Shown: positions 22,551-34,324, numbered from the stretch's first letter. The stretch is 64,000 nt of DNA from Hirundichthys speculiger (GCA_018398805.1 JAGFBZ010000863.1:1552501-1616500), one strand, 5' to 3'. The notes: a model not told the origin generated them from the letters alone. A program made the numbers and translations.

Positions 22551-22922
22551 TGCAACCATTTATCCATCCATTATCTATGCCACCTTAATCCTGTGCATGG
22601 GGATCTGCTGGAGCCTATCCCAACTCTCTTTGGGCAAAAGGCAAAGGTACACCCTGGAGAGGTCACCAGTCCATCGCAGGGCCACATGTAGACGAACAAC
22701 CATGCGCACTCACAATCACACCTACGGGCAATTTAGAACCACCAATTAACCTAACGTGCATGTCTTTGGATTGTCGGAGGAAGCCAGGAGTACACGGAGG
22801 AAACCCACGCAAGCACGGGGAGAACACGCAAACTCCACACAGAAAGGCCCCTGCCGAGGTTTGAACCAGGAACCTTCTTGCTGTGAAGCAACAGTGCTAA
22901 CAACCAAGCCACCAAGCTGCCC
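22551..22922 (+). mobile_element. Retroposon copy 2 with 8-bp target duplication
   Basis: Flanked by GTTGATAC at 22,543-22,550 and 22,923-22,930. Longer than copy 1 at the 5' end, beginning in the CCATTTATCCATCCATTATC head typical of this repeat, and ending GCCACCAAGCTGCCC. Same orientation as the other two copies. Confidence 0.85.
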
Positions 22923-23125
22923 GTTGATACAGCAAAAGGCACATTTTCTCCTAAGCAAAACATACAAAAAAAAGAAATGTCAACGGCAGATATTGTAAGC
23001 ATCTGGTTGTGCATTTGTGTCTGTCCCTGCGTGTGTGTGTGTTCATATGACTTAACCAGTCCAAACCCTGGAGCTTTGATATTGTATATACTATTGGATT
23101 AGCAGCGCTCATGCCATAAAATATA

Positions 23126-23790
23126 CAGTAATTTGCCAATTCGCCCTTTAAGTTCTGCGGTTTCAGTTATTCGCAGATTTTTCAGAAATAAATAATATAA
23201 TAAAAAATTGCGGAAACATCACGGGATGTTGTGCGGGTTCTCTCACAGTGAAGAAATGTTGTGAGCAAGTCTGGCCCCTTTAAGAAGGTAGCCTTATGGG
23301 TAATGGTGTGTATGTGTTGTGAGACGGCAGAATGAAAACGGGTTTAGATGAAAAATGGAGTGAGCATATAAACAGCAGCTCAGCGTGTATAGATTTACAT
23401 TCTCTGTTAACCAACGGGAACCGAACAATACAACCTGTGTGATATTACAAGTTCCGTGCAGTGCCAGAATAAAGTGCCCGTTCCATGCAGAGAAAACCAG
23501 ACATTTTCTTTTGTTGTTGTTAGCTTGTTACCCGCTAATTACGAGCCAAAAATAGCGCAATACCAGCGATTTCTATACTACGGTTCGGAGATCAGAGGCT
23601 GTGAAGGTAACAGAAAGATGACAGTTGAGTCTTTGTCTTGTTTCACTGAAGTGCCTTGCTACTATTTTGCAGTTTTTAAACATATTTTAAACACATTATT
23701 TAGGCTCGGGGGGGCTCTGGCTCCAGTTCGTGGATTTTGATTTTGGCGTGGGGGCACCAGTCCCTATTAACCGCGAAAAATAAGGGATCT
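23126..23790. mobile_element. pogo/Tigger-like MITE
   Basis: Left end CAGTAATTTGCC after TA at 23,124-23,125, followed by CGGTTTCAGTTATTCGCAG. The right side has ACCGCGAAAAATAAGGGATC, the reverse-complement style of the same terminal motif, but the last bases have decayed. A 94-codon frame inside (23,456-23,740) shows no domain. Confidence 0.6.
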
Positions 23791-25014
23791 CAGAGTTTTG
23801 CCAGTAAGGCTGTGTAAGGTCCTGGCAACATTAGTTATAAGCCCTCCCTCCACTCACACACACACAAAATGCCAAAATGCCCAATTTCAAGGCTGTGTGT
23901 TTATCTAATTGCATGCAGTCTGTTCTCAGATTCTGAAATGTTATTTTGTGCTCAAGGCCACATTTGTTGCCATCAAGAAAATGCTTTTTCTGTACCAGAC
24001 AGAACTCACTTATTTTGTCGAAGCCAGTCCTTTTCATGGGAAATAGTTGACATACACTTAGGAAGGCCAGCACCCACTGTAGGCCTGGCAGCGAGGGAAG
24101 AAGAAAATAAAATCATATGCCTCTGGAAGTTTATTTACAAATCAAAATTATATGCATGCCAATGATGAAAAACATCACTTTTATTATAATCACTTTAACA
24201 TACTGATCATGATGTTTTGAACTTTTTGTTAATTTGGCTAATGCTTATTCCATTTAAATATTTTTACCTATGATGGCTGTTGATTTCAGTGGTGTAGTTG
24301 AAGAACCTTCAAGTTAGAGTCCAGTCTTGAGTTCACAGTCCTCGAGCCTGAATCGAGTCCAAGTCATTAAAGAAAAATCTTAGTAGAGTTCAAGTCATGT
24401 CCACCTCTGATTGCAAGTGTAGCGGACTCACTCAATTGATTAATAATTTAATAATGAAAGGGTGCCACCTTTTTATCTTAAAAAAAGGAAAATCAGAGGG
24501 AAAATGAGTCACTTATTTCTGTAGGTTCTTGTCGACATTGGATTGGCTGGGAAGATCAATCTCGGAGTCGCAAATAAGTTTTAACAACATTTATTTATAC
24601 ATGGACACACAAACAATCATAACACAGCTATATAGGTATATATATGGGTCAGGATATATAGACATTCGTATGTACAATCACAAAATGAGATCGGCTATGA
24701 AAAGTTAGAGATTAACTTAAAACGGGACAAGAAGGTCATAACAAGAGGTTTTGAGAGAGGGAGAAAAGGGGGGCGTCTTGATGGAGCAGACAGAGTTTCT
24801 AATACTAAGAGGGAAATCCCTATAGACGAAAAAGGGAATAAAAACGGTTCTCTGTGTAACGGCAATGATTACACCTGATATCTGCCGTGATTCTGGCTTT
24901 TCGATGGCAAAGTGACACACCAATCTGACCCACGTGACCCCCCTTAGTGAGGGCTCTACAACCTGTAACAAACCTTAAAGCGCTATGTACACAGAATCTA
25001 ATGAACATAAACAG
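23791..25014. other. Unassigned sequence with an LTR-like stretch
   Basis: 24,300-24,420 is rich in AGTCCAAGTC-type words, a style common in fish dispersed repeats (compare 33,130-33,245). 24,540-24,980 looks LTR-like on the minus strand (TG start in TGTTACAGG, AATAAA near 24,585), but I found no partner LTR, PBS or target duplication, so I do not call it. Confidence 0.35.
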
Positions 25015-25960
25015 TTTGCAGGAGCGTTCATGTATAAAAGGTCACCATAATCAAGTACAGGGAGGAAGGTAGCAGGAACCAATTTTTTTCTGGCAGCAAA
25101 AGAAAAACACGACCTGTGACAAAAAAAGAATCCAACTTTTAACCGTAGTCTTTTTACTAGGTTTTGTACATGTAATTTAAAAGAGATTGGTCATTGATTA
25201 AAATTTAAAGATACTTGTAAGAAGGGACATGCTCAATTTCACACCCTTGTAAAAATAAAATGCTAGGAGAAGGTTCAATTGTCTTTCTGCCATTAGAAAA
25301 TATGATGAGTTTGATTTTTTCGGCATTTAGGACAAGTCTTAGGTCAAATAGTTGATGTTCTAATAGGTTAAATGCAGTCTGTAACTTCATTAGATATTCG
25401 ACAAGGGTGGAGCCACAGCAATAAATCACTGTGTCGTCTGCATAGAAATAAAGTTAAGCATCAGAAATATTACTGCCCAGTGTATTCACATAGATGATAA
25501 ACAATTATGGTCCTAAAATGTATCCCTGGGGCACACCAGTCGAAAGATTTATTAAGGATGATGAGACACATTGCTTTCTGTCAGAGAGATAGTTATCGAA
25601 CCAGCCAACAGCTTGTTCCGATAGCCTGATCTCAAGCAGCCATTGCTTCAAAATAAAGTGGTCCACGGTGTCAAAGGCCTTGGAAAGGTCAACAAAAAGG
25701 GCTGTAGAAATATTTTTTTGTGATCTAATGAATCTATTGCATCATTGGTGAATTTGAAGGAGGCTGTAATAGTGCTGTGCTGAGGAAATCCTACAATTGA
25801 TCATTAACTAAGCCTTCAAGGACCTTTGACAGAATGCACAATTTAAAAATGGGTCGATAGTTATTTAAACATGTAGGGTCCCCTCCTTTTAACAGTGGTA
25901 CGACATAGGCAACCTTCCAAATACTTAATCTCTACCACTTGACGCAGCATTTCACTTTAA
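25015..25960 (-). mobile_element. Non-LTR retrotransposon RT fragment
   Basis: The minus strand carries RT motifs in order: NYRPI and a following KVLEGLV near 25,830-25,870, LFVDLSKAFDTVDHFILKQW (motif A) near 25,680, STGVPQGYILGP (motif B) near 25,540, and YADDTVIYCCGST (motif C, YADD codons 25,433-25,444). The frame 25,205-25,429 continues with FNLLEHQLFDLRLVLNAEK. Several frame breaks. LINE of the L2/jockey-like sort; the exact clade is not assigned. Confidence 0.82.
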
Positions 25961-25989
25961 AACCAGCTAAATTATTCCACCTTTTTTCT

Positions 25990-26342
25990 GACTGAGAACT
26001 ATGGTCTCGGATTAGGAGGTGCTGATTCTCATCCGCGTTGCTTCACACTTGGCTGGGAACTACTCCAAAGAAAGCTGGAGATCATAGCTTTATTAAGGCA
26101 TCGTGACCACGTCATCTGGAAAAAGGAGAGATGGAATCCCTTGGCCACCAAACCAGACCCCCTCCACTCCTTCGCTGGACCTACACATTCTGTCTATGAT
26201 GACCAGAATCCTTGACAAAAGACAGCCTTGATGGAGTGCAACTCCCACCTAGAATGAATCTGACTTGCTACCTTCAAATCGGCCCACACACTTGTGCTAT
26301 TTGTATTAAGACTGAATTGCCCATAATAACGGACCAGGTACC
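25990..26342 (-). mobile_element. RTE-like LINE, downstream part (split by LTR element)
   Basis: Antisense sequence of a common fish RTE-like LINE, beginning CTATGGTCTCGGATTAGGAG. It includes the RT motif C region (GATGACGTGGTC on the minus strand near 26,110, reading FPDD in place of FADD). Continuous with 31,907-32,880 once the LTR element is removed. Confidence 0.75.
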
Positions 26343-26800
26343 TGTTAGGATTTAGAATGAACCATGTAGATTTTAACTTGTTATAATTGGAACTTGGCAT
26401 GAAGGAATGCTGTGGGTTTCTCAGCTCAGGTTTATGACTTAATTCCTGTAACATCCTGCAGACCCCCATCAACAGTTTGAAACCCCCGGAAAAACAGTTT
26501 GTTTATTAACCAGGACTTTGGGACGGTGACCATCTGGACAAAGAGTCATAAAACCCAGGAGACCAGGGTCCGCCTTCCTCTGGATCTTTAAAGACAGGCA
26601 CAAACGGACTTGCAGTGTGCATTTTGTCCATGGCAGCATCTTGGTGATGTCCTGGACAAGTGTACCATCGGCCGATTAAAATATTCTGCATGGCATTATA
26701 ATTTTGTAAACATGATTGTAATACATTTTTGATTGATCTTTGCTTCTAGATTTTGTCATTTAGGCACCAGATAAAAGAACACGGAGACATAGTTTTTTCA
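26343..26800 (+). repeat. 5' LTR
   Basis: Starts TGTTAGGATT and ends GTTTTTTCA. Differs from the 3' LTR by G/T in GACGGTGACC, T/C in GAGTCATAA and T/C in GACATAGTT. Confidence 0.95.
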
Positions 26801-26801
26801 A

Positions 26802-26819
26802 TGGTGACCCCGACGCAGG
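26802..26819 (+). other. Primer-binding site resembling tRNA-Trp
   Basis: TGGTGACCCCGACGCAGG, one base after the LTR. Its first 14 bases match the tRNA-Trp type used, for example, by avian alpharetroviruses. Confidence 0.78.
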
Positions 26820-27549
26820 ATCTGGTCGTCTTTAAAGTCTCTGATTGTGAGATTTTATGGCAGAACGCTGGGAGGTCCGGTCAGTAGTCCGCTGGCCAGC
26901 AAATGGTGAGAACTTTTGCAAATTTATTATTGAACTTAAATTGGTTCTCTGACAGGATCTTCCTCACGTTCATAAATTTATAGTTGATTTAAGTAATAAC
27001 TATGGTTTGATAGAATTCATATTACCTTTGTGTAATTTTTGGGCCATGCACAATGTTTAAATACCAGGTCTGGGAGCTGGTATTGCGCACGAAAACCAGT
27101 ACGGGACTGGCAGCTGAGAATTAGGTCGCGGACCTAAATATATAGTATAGAGGATGGTCGCGGACCTCCAGGAATAAAATTTGAATGTGTGGGTGGTTTT
27201 TTTCATCCGATTTGATAAATTGAACTGGGAGGCTGCAGTGTACGCTTCACATTGTGGGTGGAATTCCTGCATTCTGTCCTGGATCATCGGATGAATTTCT
27301 GTTGGGGTTTTTTATTTGGGTTGGATAGACGGGTTTTATTTCATTTAGGGTAATGTATTCGAAGCTGTTGAAGAATAACCAGAAGAAGGCTGGGTTACCC
27401 TCGAGATTAAGCGCACAAAATTTCTATTTTGTGTAGAAGCTTCTTAATCAAGTCTTTTATCTGGGATAATATTCACAGCTGGATATATTGCGTGTATAAT
27501 TCTGGTGTATATGTTTTATGTTTGTCCGTGTCTGTCATAACTTGAGAAA

Positions 27550-28167
27550 ATGAGTAGGTCATTGTCTGGGAGTGAACCCGGTTCTGTGGGATCGGTACTT
27601 CATATGACTTTGTCTAGATGGTTGCTTAAGGTGCCGCGTTTGGACCGTGGGATAGCTGAGGAGAGGTTCATTTGTTGGCTTGGAGAAATGCTGAGACGTG
27701 ATCACTTTCCTCCGGTTCAGTCAGAGGTTGGGGCGGTCGATCCTGAACAGTTTCCATCTATTATACGACAAGCTAAGGCAAGTCTGAATGAAGCTGATTT
27801 TCAAAATGATCAGGCAAATGCTTTCCAGAAAATGAAAACTATTAAAGCCCTAGGTGAGGCAGAGAGGTTTTATGCGGATTGCCACTGTTTTTTGGACGAA
27901 ATACGGTTGACAATGATACAACAGACTGAAGGTGCTCTTCGACCCCTCTGTCCCTTTGATGCAGCATTTCTGATTAGACGTGGTGTCCCGGATCGGGGAC
28001 GTAAGAAAAATCAAAAGTCTAATTCTCGACGTCGTCGGGATTCATGTTTTTGCTGTGGCCAGCAGGGGCACTGGGCCAGAAATTGTAATAATTCGGGTTC
28101 TGCTCGATCTGGTTGCGATGGTATAATGCAGTCAGCATTATCCTCCCCTTCTTCTCAGATTAACTAA
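27550..28167 (+). CDS. Gag-like nucleocapsid protein (205 aa)
   Basis: ATG at 27,550 in good context (AAAATGA), stop TAA at 28,165. The N-terminal two thirds are helical in character (residues about 20-140, for example AEERFICWLGEMLRRDHF and QNDQANAFQKMKTIKALGEA) with no capsid signature I can name. Then comes a basic stretch (RGRKKNQKSNSRRRRD) and one CCHC knuckle, Cys166-X2-Cys169-X4-His174-X4-Cys179, expected to bind RNA. At 205 aa it is much shorter than ordinary retroviral or gypsy Gag, so part of the capsid may be lost. A leader of about 750 bp precedes it. The open frame and near-identical LTRs suggest it was intact when inserted. It could also be a truncated gag without function. Confidence 0.72.
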   Translation: MSRSLSGSEPGSVGSVLHMTLSRWLLKVPRLDRGIAEERFICWLGEMLRRDHFPPVQSEVGAVDPEQFPSIIRQAKASLNEADFQNDQANAFQKMKTIKALGEAERFYADCHCFLDEIRLTMIQQTEGALRPLCPFDAAFLIRRGVPDRGRKKNQKSNSRRRRDSCFCCGQQGHWARNCNNSGSARSGCDGIMQSALSSPSSQIN

Positions 28168-31100
28168 AAATCTTTTCACAGCCTCTGGGTCAACCGTAAA
28201 TTGTGCAGAAGATATGGGTGACGTTTGGTGAATCCTGGTTCATCTTTTCACCGTGTTTGGGTTTTATATTTGATGTGGGTGTTTGGTGGATCTGTTTATT
28301 GAGATGTCTGGTTGGATAATGTTTTTGGTTTGGATCGATATTTTGATAAGAGGCAGTAAGCGTACTGCAGTGAGTCTACAGCAGCGGGGGACATGCTTGC
28401 CCCCCCTTCCTTCTAGTGGGACAGATAACAGAGCAGTGCTCTTTTCTCCTGCCGTAGTTAAGGGGGGTTGAGGAGTTGGGAAATGTTTATTCAATTTACA
28501 GCAAGGTGATTATAGGTGATTAACTTGAGAATGATGAAGTACTTATAATATGAACTAAATAACTACAGTTTTAAAGAATTTTACAGGAATGCATTACAGG
28601 AAAAAAGAAAGACACTTTTCACACTCTGATCACCCCCTCCTCCTCCTTCGGCCCCCTCCTTTTCTGACTGTGCTATTTTTTTTCTTCCTGTCCTCTCCTC
28701 CCCCACAACTGAAAGACCATGGTCCTTTTATTTTTGTTTTATTTTATCCATTTTGTTTTATTTTTATTTTTGGTGTGTGTGTGTGTGATGGCCTACAGAG
28801 ATGAAAATGACAATACTGGATATGACCTACGTTATATTCTGGATGCTGACAGGACTGACTGTAAACTGACATGAGGTCTGGACCTGACAGAAAATGGACC
28901 TCTTTACCTAACAAAAGGACAAAAAAAACTATGACTATACACAATGACTTTATGTCTGTGGAGTCTGATGATTCCTCAGGCCAGGTATTGTTATGAGGTA
29001 TTATTGATTTGCTTTAACTTGGTATTATGATGATATTATGTGATATAGTATATAGATCATGATATAATGATGAAGTATGCCAGAAGGTTGGTGTACTGAG
29101 GTTGATATGTGGGAGAATTTTATTATATGTGTGTTTTGATACAATGTTTGATGTTATGCATGCTGTTGTCGGTACTAACACTTTTTTTTTTTGGCTATGA
29201 TGAGGTTTCTATTCTGTTTGACATGTTTTTGCATATTAATTCTGTGTTTCTTTTACTCTGTGGGATTACTGGTGATGGGTTTACTTTTATGCAGTCTCTC
29301 ACTCATATTGGTTTCATAGAAATATATAAGGGGTCTCTGATTAATAAATTGGCTGGTCAGGAGGCCTCAGTCTATTTTAATAATACATATTATTCGATAC
29401 GGTGAATATAAAAGGGATAGTTTGATTATTATAAATGATGCTTGAATGATGTGATAGGGCGGTTGTGATTCTTTTTGTGGACGCAGGTTAGCAGTTTAAT
29501 TTTTTTTGGGAGTTTGTCTAAATGCTGTTGGAATTTTTGTAGGTTTAGTCGCATTAGTGACTTTTGTTTTGGGGTTTCTTTCCTGTGATGGATGGAGTTG
29601 TTTTTCTTAGACTTCTTGTGTTTTACACTTTTTGTTTTTTTTCTGCTGAAAGCAGTTAAACATTACAAGTCCTCTAAGCTAGTTTGTCACATTCAGTTTG
29701 TTTTAGTGCCGTGAGGGGATGGAGAGATTTACGACTCGGGGGGGCTGTTCGACGGGAGTTGTCTGATGTCTGCAGACTCTGCTTCCGCTTCCTTATTATG
29801 GCTTATTCTGGTCTCTGTGGATCTGGATTTCATGGTGACCCCTACACACATTTTCCTCTAAAGACGAATCTTCAACGCATTGGTCAAGAAAGATGTTGTT
29901 TCTAAAGATCTCAACTCTGCTGCTGCATGATCTGCAAAAGACATTGAAAGCGAGGTGGGCTCTCGCACTGGAAAAAGGACTTGTACGATGTCCAAAAGAC
30001 ATTGAAAGCGAGGTGGGCTCTCGCGGTGGACACGGAGGATTTGTTCAATGACCTTTTCACGTTCTGATATGAGGATTCTGCGATCTGAGGAAACCGATTC
30101 CGGGGGACGCTGTGACATCTGGAGTTTCATGGTTGATTTGATGTGGCTGTGGTTTGGGCTGGGGCTGTGTTTGTGGTGCTGATGGCCTCTTGCCGGCAGT
30201 TGTCTTGAAGTTGTGTCTCTCTTCCATCCTTTCTTGGTGGTTTAGTTCATTTTTTGTATTAGTTTGTTTTGTATATAATTGGGTCGGTCTTAGGTATCAC
30301 TCCCTGTGGGAGTGTCAGGCATTTTTTCTTTTCTTTTCTTTTTTTTTTTTAAGAGTGGAGAAATAAGGAAATAAGAGAATATGAATGCATTAAAGAAGGA
30401 CAGAGATAGTATGTGTAGACATTTATAATTTTGAAGGACATGAGTGGAAGACACTAGGATGGACGTGATAAAATTAAGTACTGATAAAGGAAGGATAATT
30501 GTAAGTGAATGGAAAGGCTTTTTGTAAGTGATAAAAGGGAAGAAATGATACCATTCTAAATTTATATTCACCGTAATGAATTTACAATAAGGATACAATT
30601 TTATTGATTAGTTTATTATTTTAAACATGTTTTCCTATCTTTTTAATTTTTAACACATATACTGCATGTTTCTGCACAAAGTTTTTGACTTTAACATTAT
30701 AACAGTACTGACAGTTTCTTAATAATCATGGATTATAACAAATCGGAAGGTGAGCCGATTTGAATCCACATATCGATATTGCAGAATATTTTATAATCCA
30801 TAACAACTCTGAGTCTGTTGTAACCCCTTTTGAACTAACATAGATTAGATGAATGTTACTGTGCAACCTTTGTATTGTGCTTTCTGATACAGGCTGTGGT
30901 GTCATAAAGAATCCTGTGACAGATGCGTTGATGTTTTTATGATCAGAGTGGATGATCGGAGTGGAAGTTTCTGGAAGTTCTAGGCTGATGGAGCGGGACC
31001 ACTCCTTTTGACGTGCTCATGTCAACTCAGGAGAACGGAGGATTCGAACAATTTTCTTCAAATTTCTTCACATCATCTGTAATCCATTGGAGGTCAACTT

Positions 31101-31448
31101 CTCAATTCATCTGAATTGTCACATGGGCCTGTCATCTGCGGACATCTGGATTTCTTTCTCTTGAACTGAGATGAACTCAATCTGATCAATTACATTATGG
31201 ATGTTCACCATATTCATATTTTACAATTTACAGTTCTTGAGTGTTTATTAGTTATATGACATATTCAAGATGAGTTTACATGTTCCTGTGTTGCTGGGAG
31301 GTTTTAGTATAATGTTTTGTTTTGTTTTCACATAAAAGCTGTAATATGAAAAGGTGGATAGAGAAATCTTTTATATACATATAGAATACTGGATATTTGC
31401 TACAGTTGATTTAGAAAACATGAATAAATCATGTTTTGAGTGGAGATT
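28168..31448 (+). other. Interior of the LTR element without recognisable coding
   Basis: 3.3 kb with stops in all frames. The longest frames (98 aa at 29,109 plus, 90 aa at 29,858-30,130 minus) lack known motifs. It contains a pyrimidine-rich stretch at 28,620-28,710 and a possible splice acceptor (CCTACAG at about 28,798). A hydrophobic stretch with a stop lies near 30,130-30,230 on the plus strand. Decayed env or pol cannot be excluded but is not demonstrated. The sequence before the 3' LTR (GAGTGGAGAT) could serve as a weak polypurine tract. Confidence 0.55.
29935..30024 (+). repeat. Direct duplication, 32 bp
   Basis: CAAAAGACATTGAAAGCGAG and the following 12 bases occur identically at 29,935-29,966 and 29,993-30,024, period 58 bp. 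Confidence 0.92.
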
Positions 31449-31906
31449 TGTTAGGATTTAGAATGAACCATGTAGATTTTAACTTGTTATAATTGGAACT
31501 TGGCATGAAGGAATGCTGTGGGTTTCTCAGCTCAGGTTTATGACTTAATTCCTGTAACATCCTGCAGACCCCCATCAACAGTTTGAAACCCCCGGAAAAA
31601 CAGTTTGTTTATTAACCAGGACTTTGGGACTGTGACCATCTGGACAAAGAGCCATAAAACCCAGGAGACCAGGGTCCGCCTTCCTCTGGATCTTTAAAGA
31701 CAGGCACAAACGGACTTGCAGTGTGCATTTTGTCCATGGCAGCATCTTGGTGATGTCCTGGACAAGTGTACCATCGGCCGATTAAAATATTCTGCATGGC
31801 ATTATAATTTTGTAAACATGATTGTAATACATTTTTGATTGATCTTTGCTTCTAGATTTTGTCATTTAGGCACCAGATAAAAGAACACGGAGACACAGTT
31901 TTTTCA
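31449..31906 (+). repeat. 3' LTR
   Basis: Same length and ends as the 5' LTR; three substitutions between them. TACC follows at 31,907. Confidence 0.95.
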
Positions 31907-32880
31907 TACCCTATACTCCCAGAATACCCCCTACCAAGTACCCTGAGGCACACAACCGAATGCCTTCTCCAATTCCACAAAACATATGTAAACTAATTGG
32001 GCAAAGTCTCATGCACCCTCCAGGACCCTAGCAACAGTGTAGAGCTGGTCCAGTGTTCCATGGCCAGGCTTGTTCCCACCAAACAAGAGATTTCATGATC
32101 AAGTGGACTCTTTTCTCCAGCACTACTGCATAAACCTTACAAAGGAGGCTGAGGGTGTGATTCCCCTGTAGTTACTTCTCTGGTCTCCCTTCTTAAAAAG
32201 GGGAACCACCAACCCAGTCTGCCAATCCAAAGGTACGGCCACCAATGTCCATGAGATGCTCCAGAGACATACCAACCAAGACATTCCCAAAACATCCAGA
32301 GCCTTGAGAAATTAAGGCAGCACCTAATCCACTCTTGAAGCCCTGCCTCAATGGAGTTTTTTGATTATCTCGGCAACTTCAGCTCAGGTAATAGGCAAGC
32401 CCATCTCAGAGTCCACAGACTTAGCCTCTTTTTGGGCAGATGTGTTGGCACAATTTGGAAAAAGATCCTCAAAGTATTCTTCCCACCACCTGTCGAAGTC
32501 ATCAGCACGCCACCTTCATTATACACAGTGTTGGTGAAGCCCTGCTTTCCCTGTCTGAGGCACCAAATAGTTTGCCAGAATCTTCTCAGAGCTAAGTGAA
32601 AGTTATTCTCCATAGCCTCTCAGAACTCCTCCCACACTTGAATTTTTGCCTCAGAAACTGTCTTAGCCCGAGAGTACCTGGCAGCTCCCTCTGGAGTCCA
32701 TCAAGCTAACCAAGCCTAGTAGAACTCCTTGACAACATTCCTCACCTGGGGTGTCCACCACCAGGTTTGGAGCTTGCAGGAGGGGAAAGGCACTGATGAC
32801 TTTGAACCCTCGATTGCAAGGTGCTCTCCCATAAGCCCCTCTCCCAGGCCTAGCTCCAGGGTGGGCCTTCAGTAACTGGC
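31907..32880 (-). mobile_element. RTE-like LINE, upstream part (split by LTR element)
   Basis: Antisense RT N-terminal half. The minus-strand frame at 32,365-32,613 reads RRFWQTIWCLRQGKQGFTNT and VYNEGGVLMTSTGG, a signature of this LINE family. Sequence nearer 31,907 covers the fingers and palm up to the break. With 25,990-26,342 it forms one 5'-truncated copy interrupted at TACC. Stops and shifts throughout. Confidence 0.78.
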
Positions 32881-32884
32881 ATCT

Positions 32885-33594
32885 GGGGAACAAGGGAAAT
32901 GTGGCTGTTTTGTTTTTTTACCCTCTCCATATGTGTCCAGGAACTGTTATGGTGTTATGTTCAAATCTTGAGTTGTAATGGGCAAATGAAGACTGCTGGT
33001 TCTGTGCCACTAGTTGTTGTGGATATAACAGTCTAGATATTGAAAAGTCTGGACCCCAATAAAAGACAACCCAACTTTTTTTAGATGTTTTTTCACAAGG
33101 AAACAACCCTAATTTTATATTTGGGTCAATATAGTGAAATTTGCAGTTAACACATGAGTCTGTGTCAAAGTCCAAGTCAATGGTGTCGAAACAATGGCTC
33201 AAGTTGGAGTTGAGTCTGAGTCCTGGACTTGAGTTGTAAAAACCTGGGTATTTCATACTGTATATTTTTAAGCAGTTTGGATTGCTGTTTACTATTGCAC
33301 ATGATTTGTGTGTATATTTATTTCAAAATAAAATCCCTGTTATGAATAAGGATTTTCATCCAGTTGGAGCCAGAGGGGATTTTAAATTTATATATTGCAG
33401 GAAGTATATAGTTTGTAGAAACAGTTAGTCATGCTACTAGCAGTAGTTTGCAGAATTTTCACAACTGCACAATTCCTACTGACTTACAAATGAACACATG
33501 GGTCTATAAAAAAGAATGCCGACTGTATGTGAAGTGTTTTTTTTTCTTTTTTGGGATCAAGATAATTAATAATAATAACATAACTATTAACATT
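32885..33594. other. Unassigned sequence
   Basis: 33,130-33,245 is rich in GAGTC/AAGTC words, like 24,300-24,420. Otherwise AT-rich with no element recognised. Confidence 0.4.
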
Positions 33595-34312
33595 ATTAAC
33601 TATGGGACGACGCCTGGCATGGAGGCTACTCACTGCTGCTCCGGGGACTTATCCCTGCGATGCTGGCCGCTCCAGTTTGTGCCCGGTTTGTGGTGATTTG
33701 CGGTCAGATGTCGACATACTGTCTGCAGGGGGCGGATCGGTCCTCTTGCGGCTGGTGGAGACCTGCCGCCGCTGACATGGACGGTGTCGCTGGAGGCCGG
33801 TTCGGGAAAGCTAAGCAGTCCTGAACTGCTACCCGTGGCAACCACCGCCACTGGATCCGGGCTGCAGCATCACTGAGCCGGGACAGGAGCCCCCGACATA
33901 GCAGCGGCGGCATGGCCGTGACCGTCAAACAGCTGCTGCCTCTGTCCAGCAGTCTACATGACCTGGTGGGGCCCAGCACTGCCGGGGGAGACGACAATGG
34001 CCTGGTCCGGTCCGCATGATGAACTGGGCTCTGGGACGGTCGGCTCCATCGCTCGCCGGACTGAAGGAGCTCAGTCTTCCCAGAGGAGACGGTTTGGTTC
34101 ATCGGTGTTTTCTCCTCTGACCTTGAGATATCTCACTTGTCATCACTATGGAGATATACTGGTTCTAACAGCTGTTAACTGTTTTAAAGGCTGTTAACGG
34201 CTGTTAACTGGAGTTAGCACTCGGACCACGGGACCTGACATGAAAAGGAGCCCTGGACGCCGGCAGCTCCTCTAGTACACCAGACTGGCACGAAACAGTA
34301 CTGCTGTTCACA
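33595..34312 (+). repeat. GC-rich dispersed retroelement fragment, copy A
   Basis: A GC-rich island in AT-rich surroundings. Its last 220 bases (from GGTTCATCGGTGTTT to TACACCAGACTG) match the reverse complement of 45,340-45,545, proving it is dispersed. Here the 3' tail is missing. The predicted frames have no domain I recognise, and the LINE or SINE family is not assigned. Confidence 0.7.
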
Positions 34313-34324
34313 AATGCTTACTTC

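Larger units (their letters stand above)
26343..31906 (+). mobile_element. LTR retroelement with Gag-like ORF and no visible pol
   Basis: Two 458-bp LTRs of equal length flank 4.65 kb and differ at three positions (about 99.3% identity), which implies recent insertion. Target duplication TACC at 26,339-26,342 and 31,907-31,910. A tRNA-Trp-like PBS follows the 5' LTR. The only domain-bearing ORF is a 205-aa Gag-like protein. No protease, RT or integrase motif is visible in the remaining 3.3 kb, so it should depend on enzymes from another element. It lies within an RTE-like LINE. Confidence 0.88.

Noticed and set aside
24540..24980. LTR-like sequence on the minus strand
   Set aside because: TG...CA-type ends can be proposed, but no matching flanking duplication, PBS or second LTR was found.
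28798..28950. Possible splice acceptor and signal-peptide-like start of an env gene
   Set aside because: The downstream frame stops after about 25 codons and no Env motifs follow; not enough to call.
33630..34102. Two minus-strand frames of 73 and 132 codons in GC-rich DNA
   Set aside because: GC-rich composition lengthens random frames, and the dispersed repeat reads in the other direction according to the tail of copy B.
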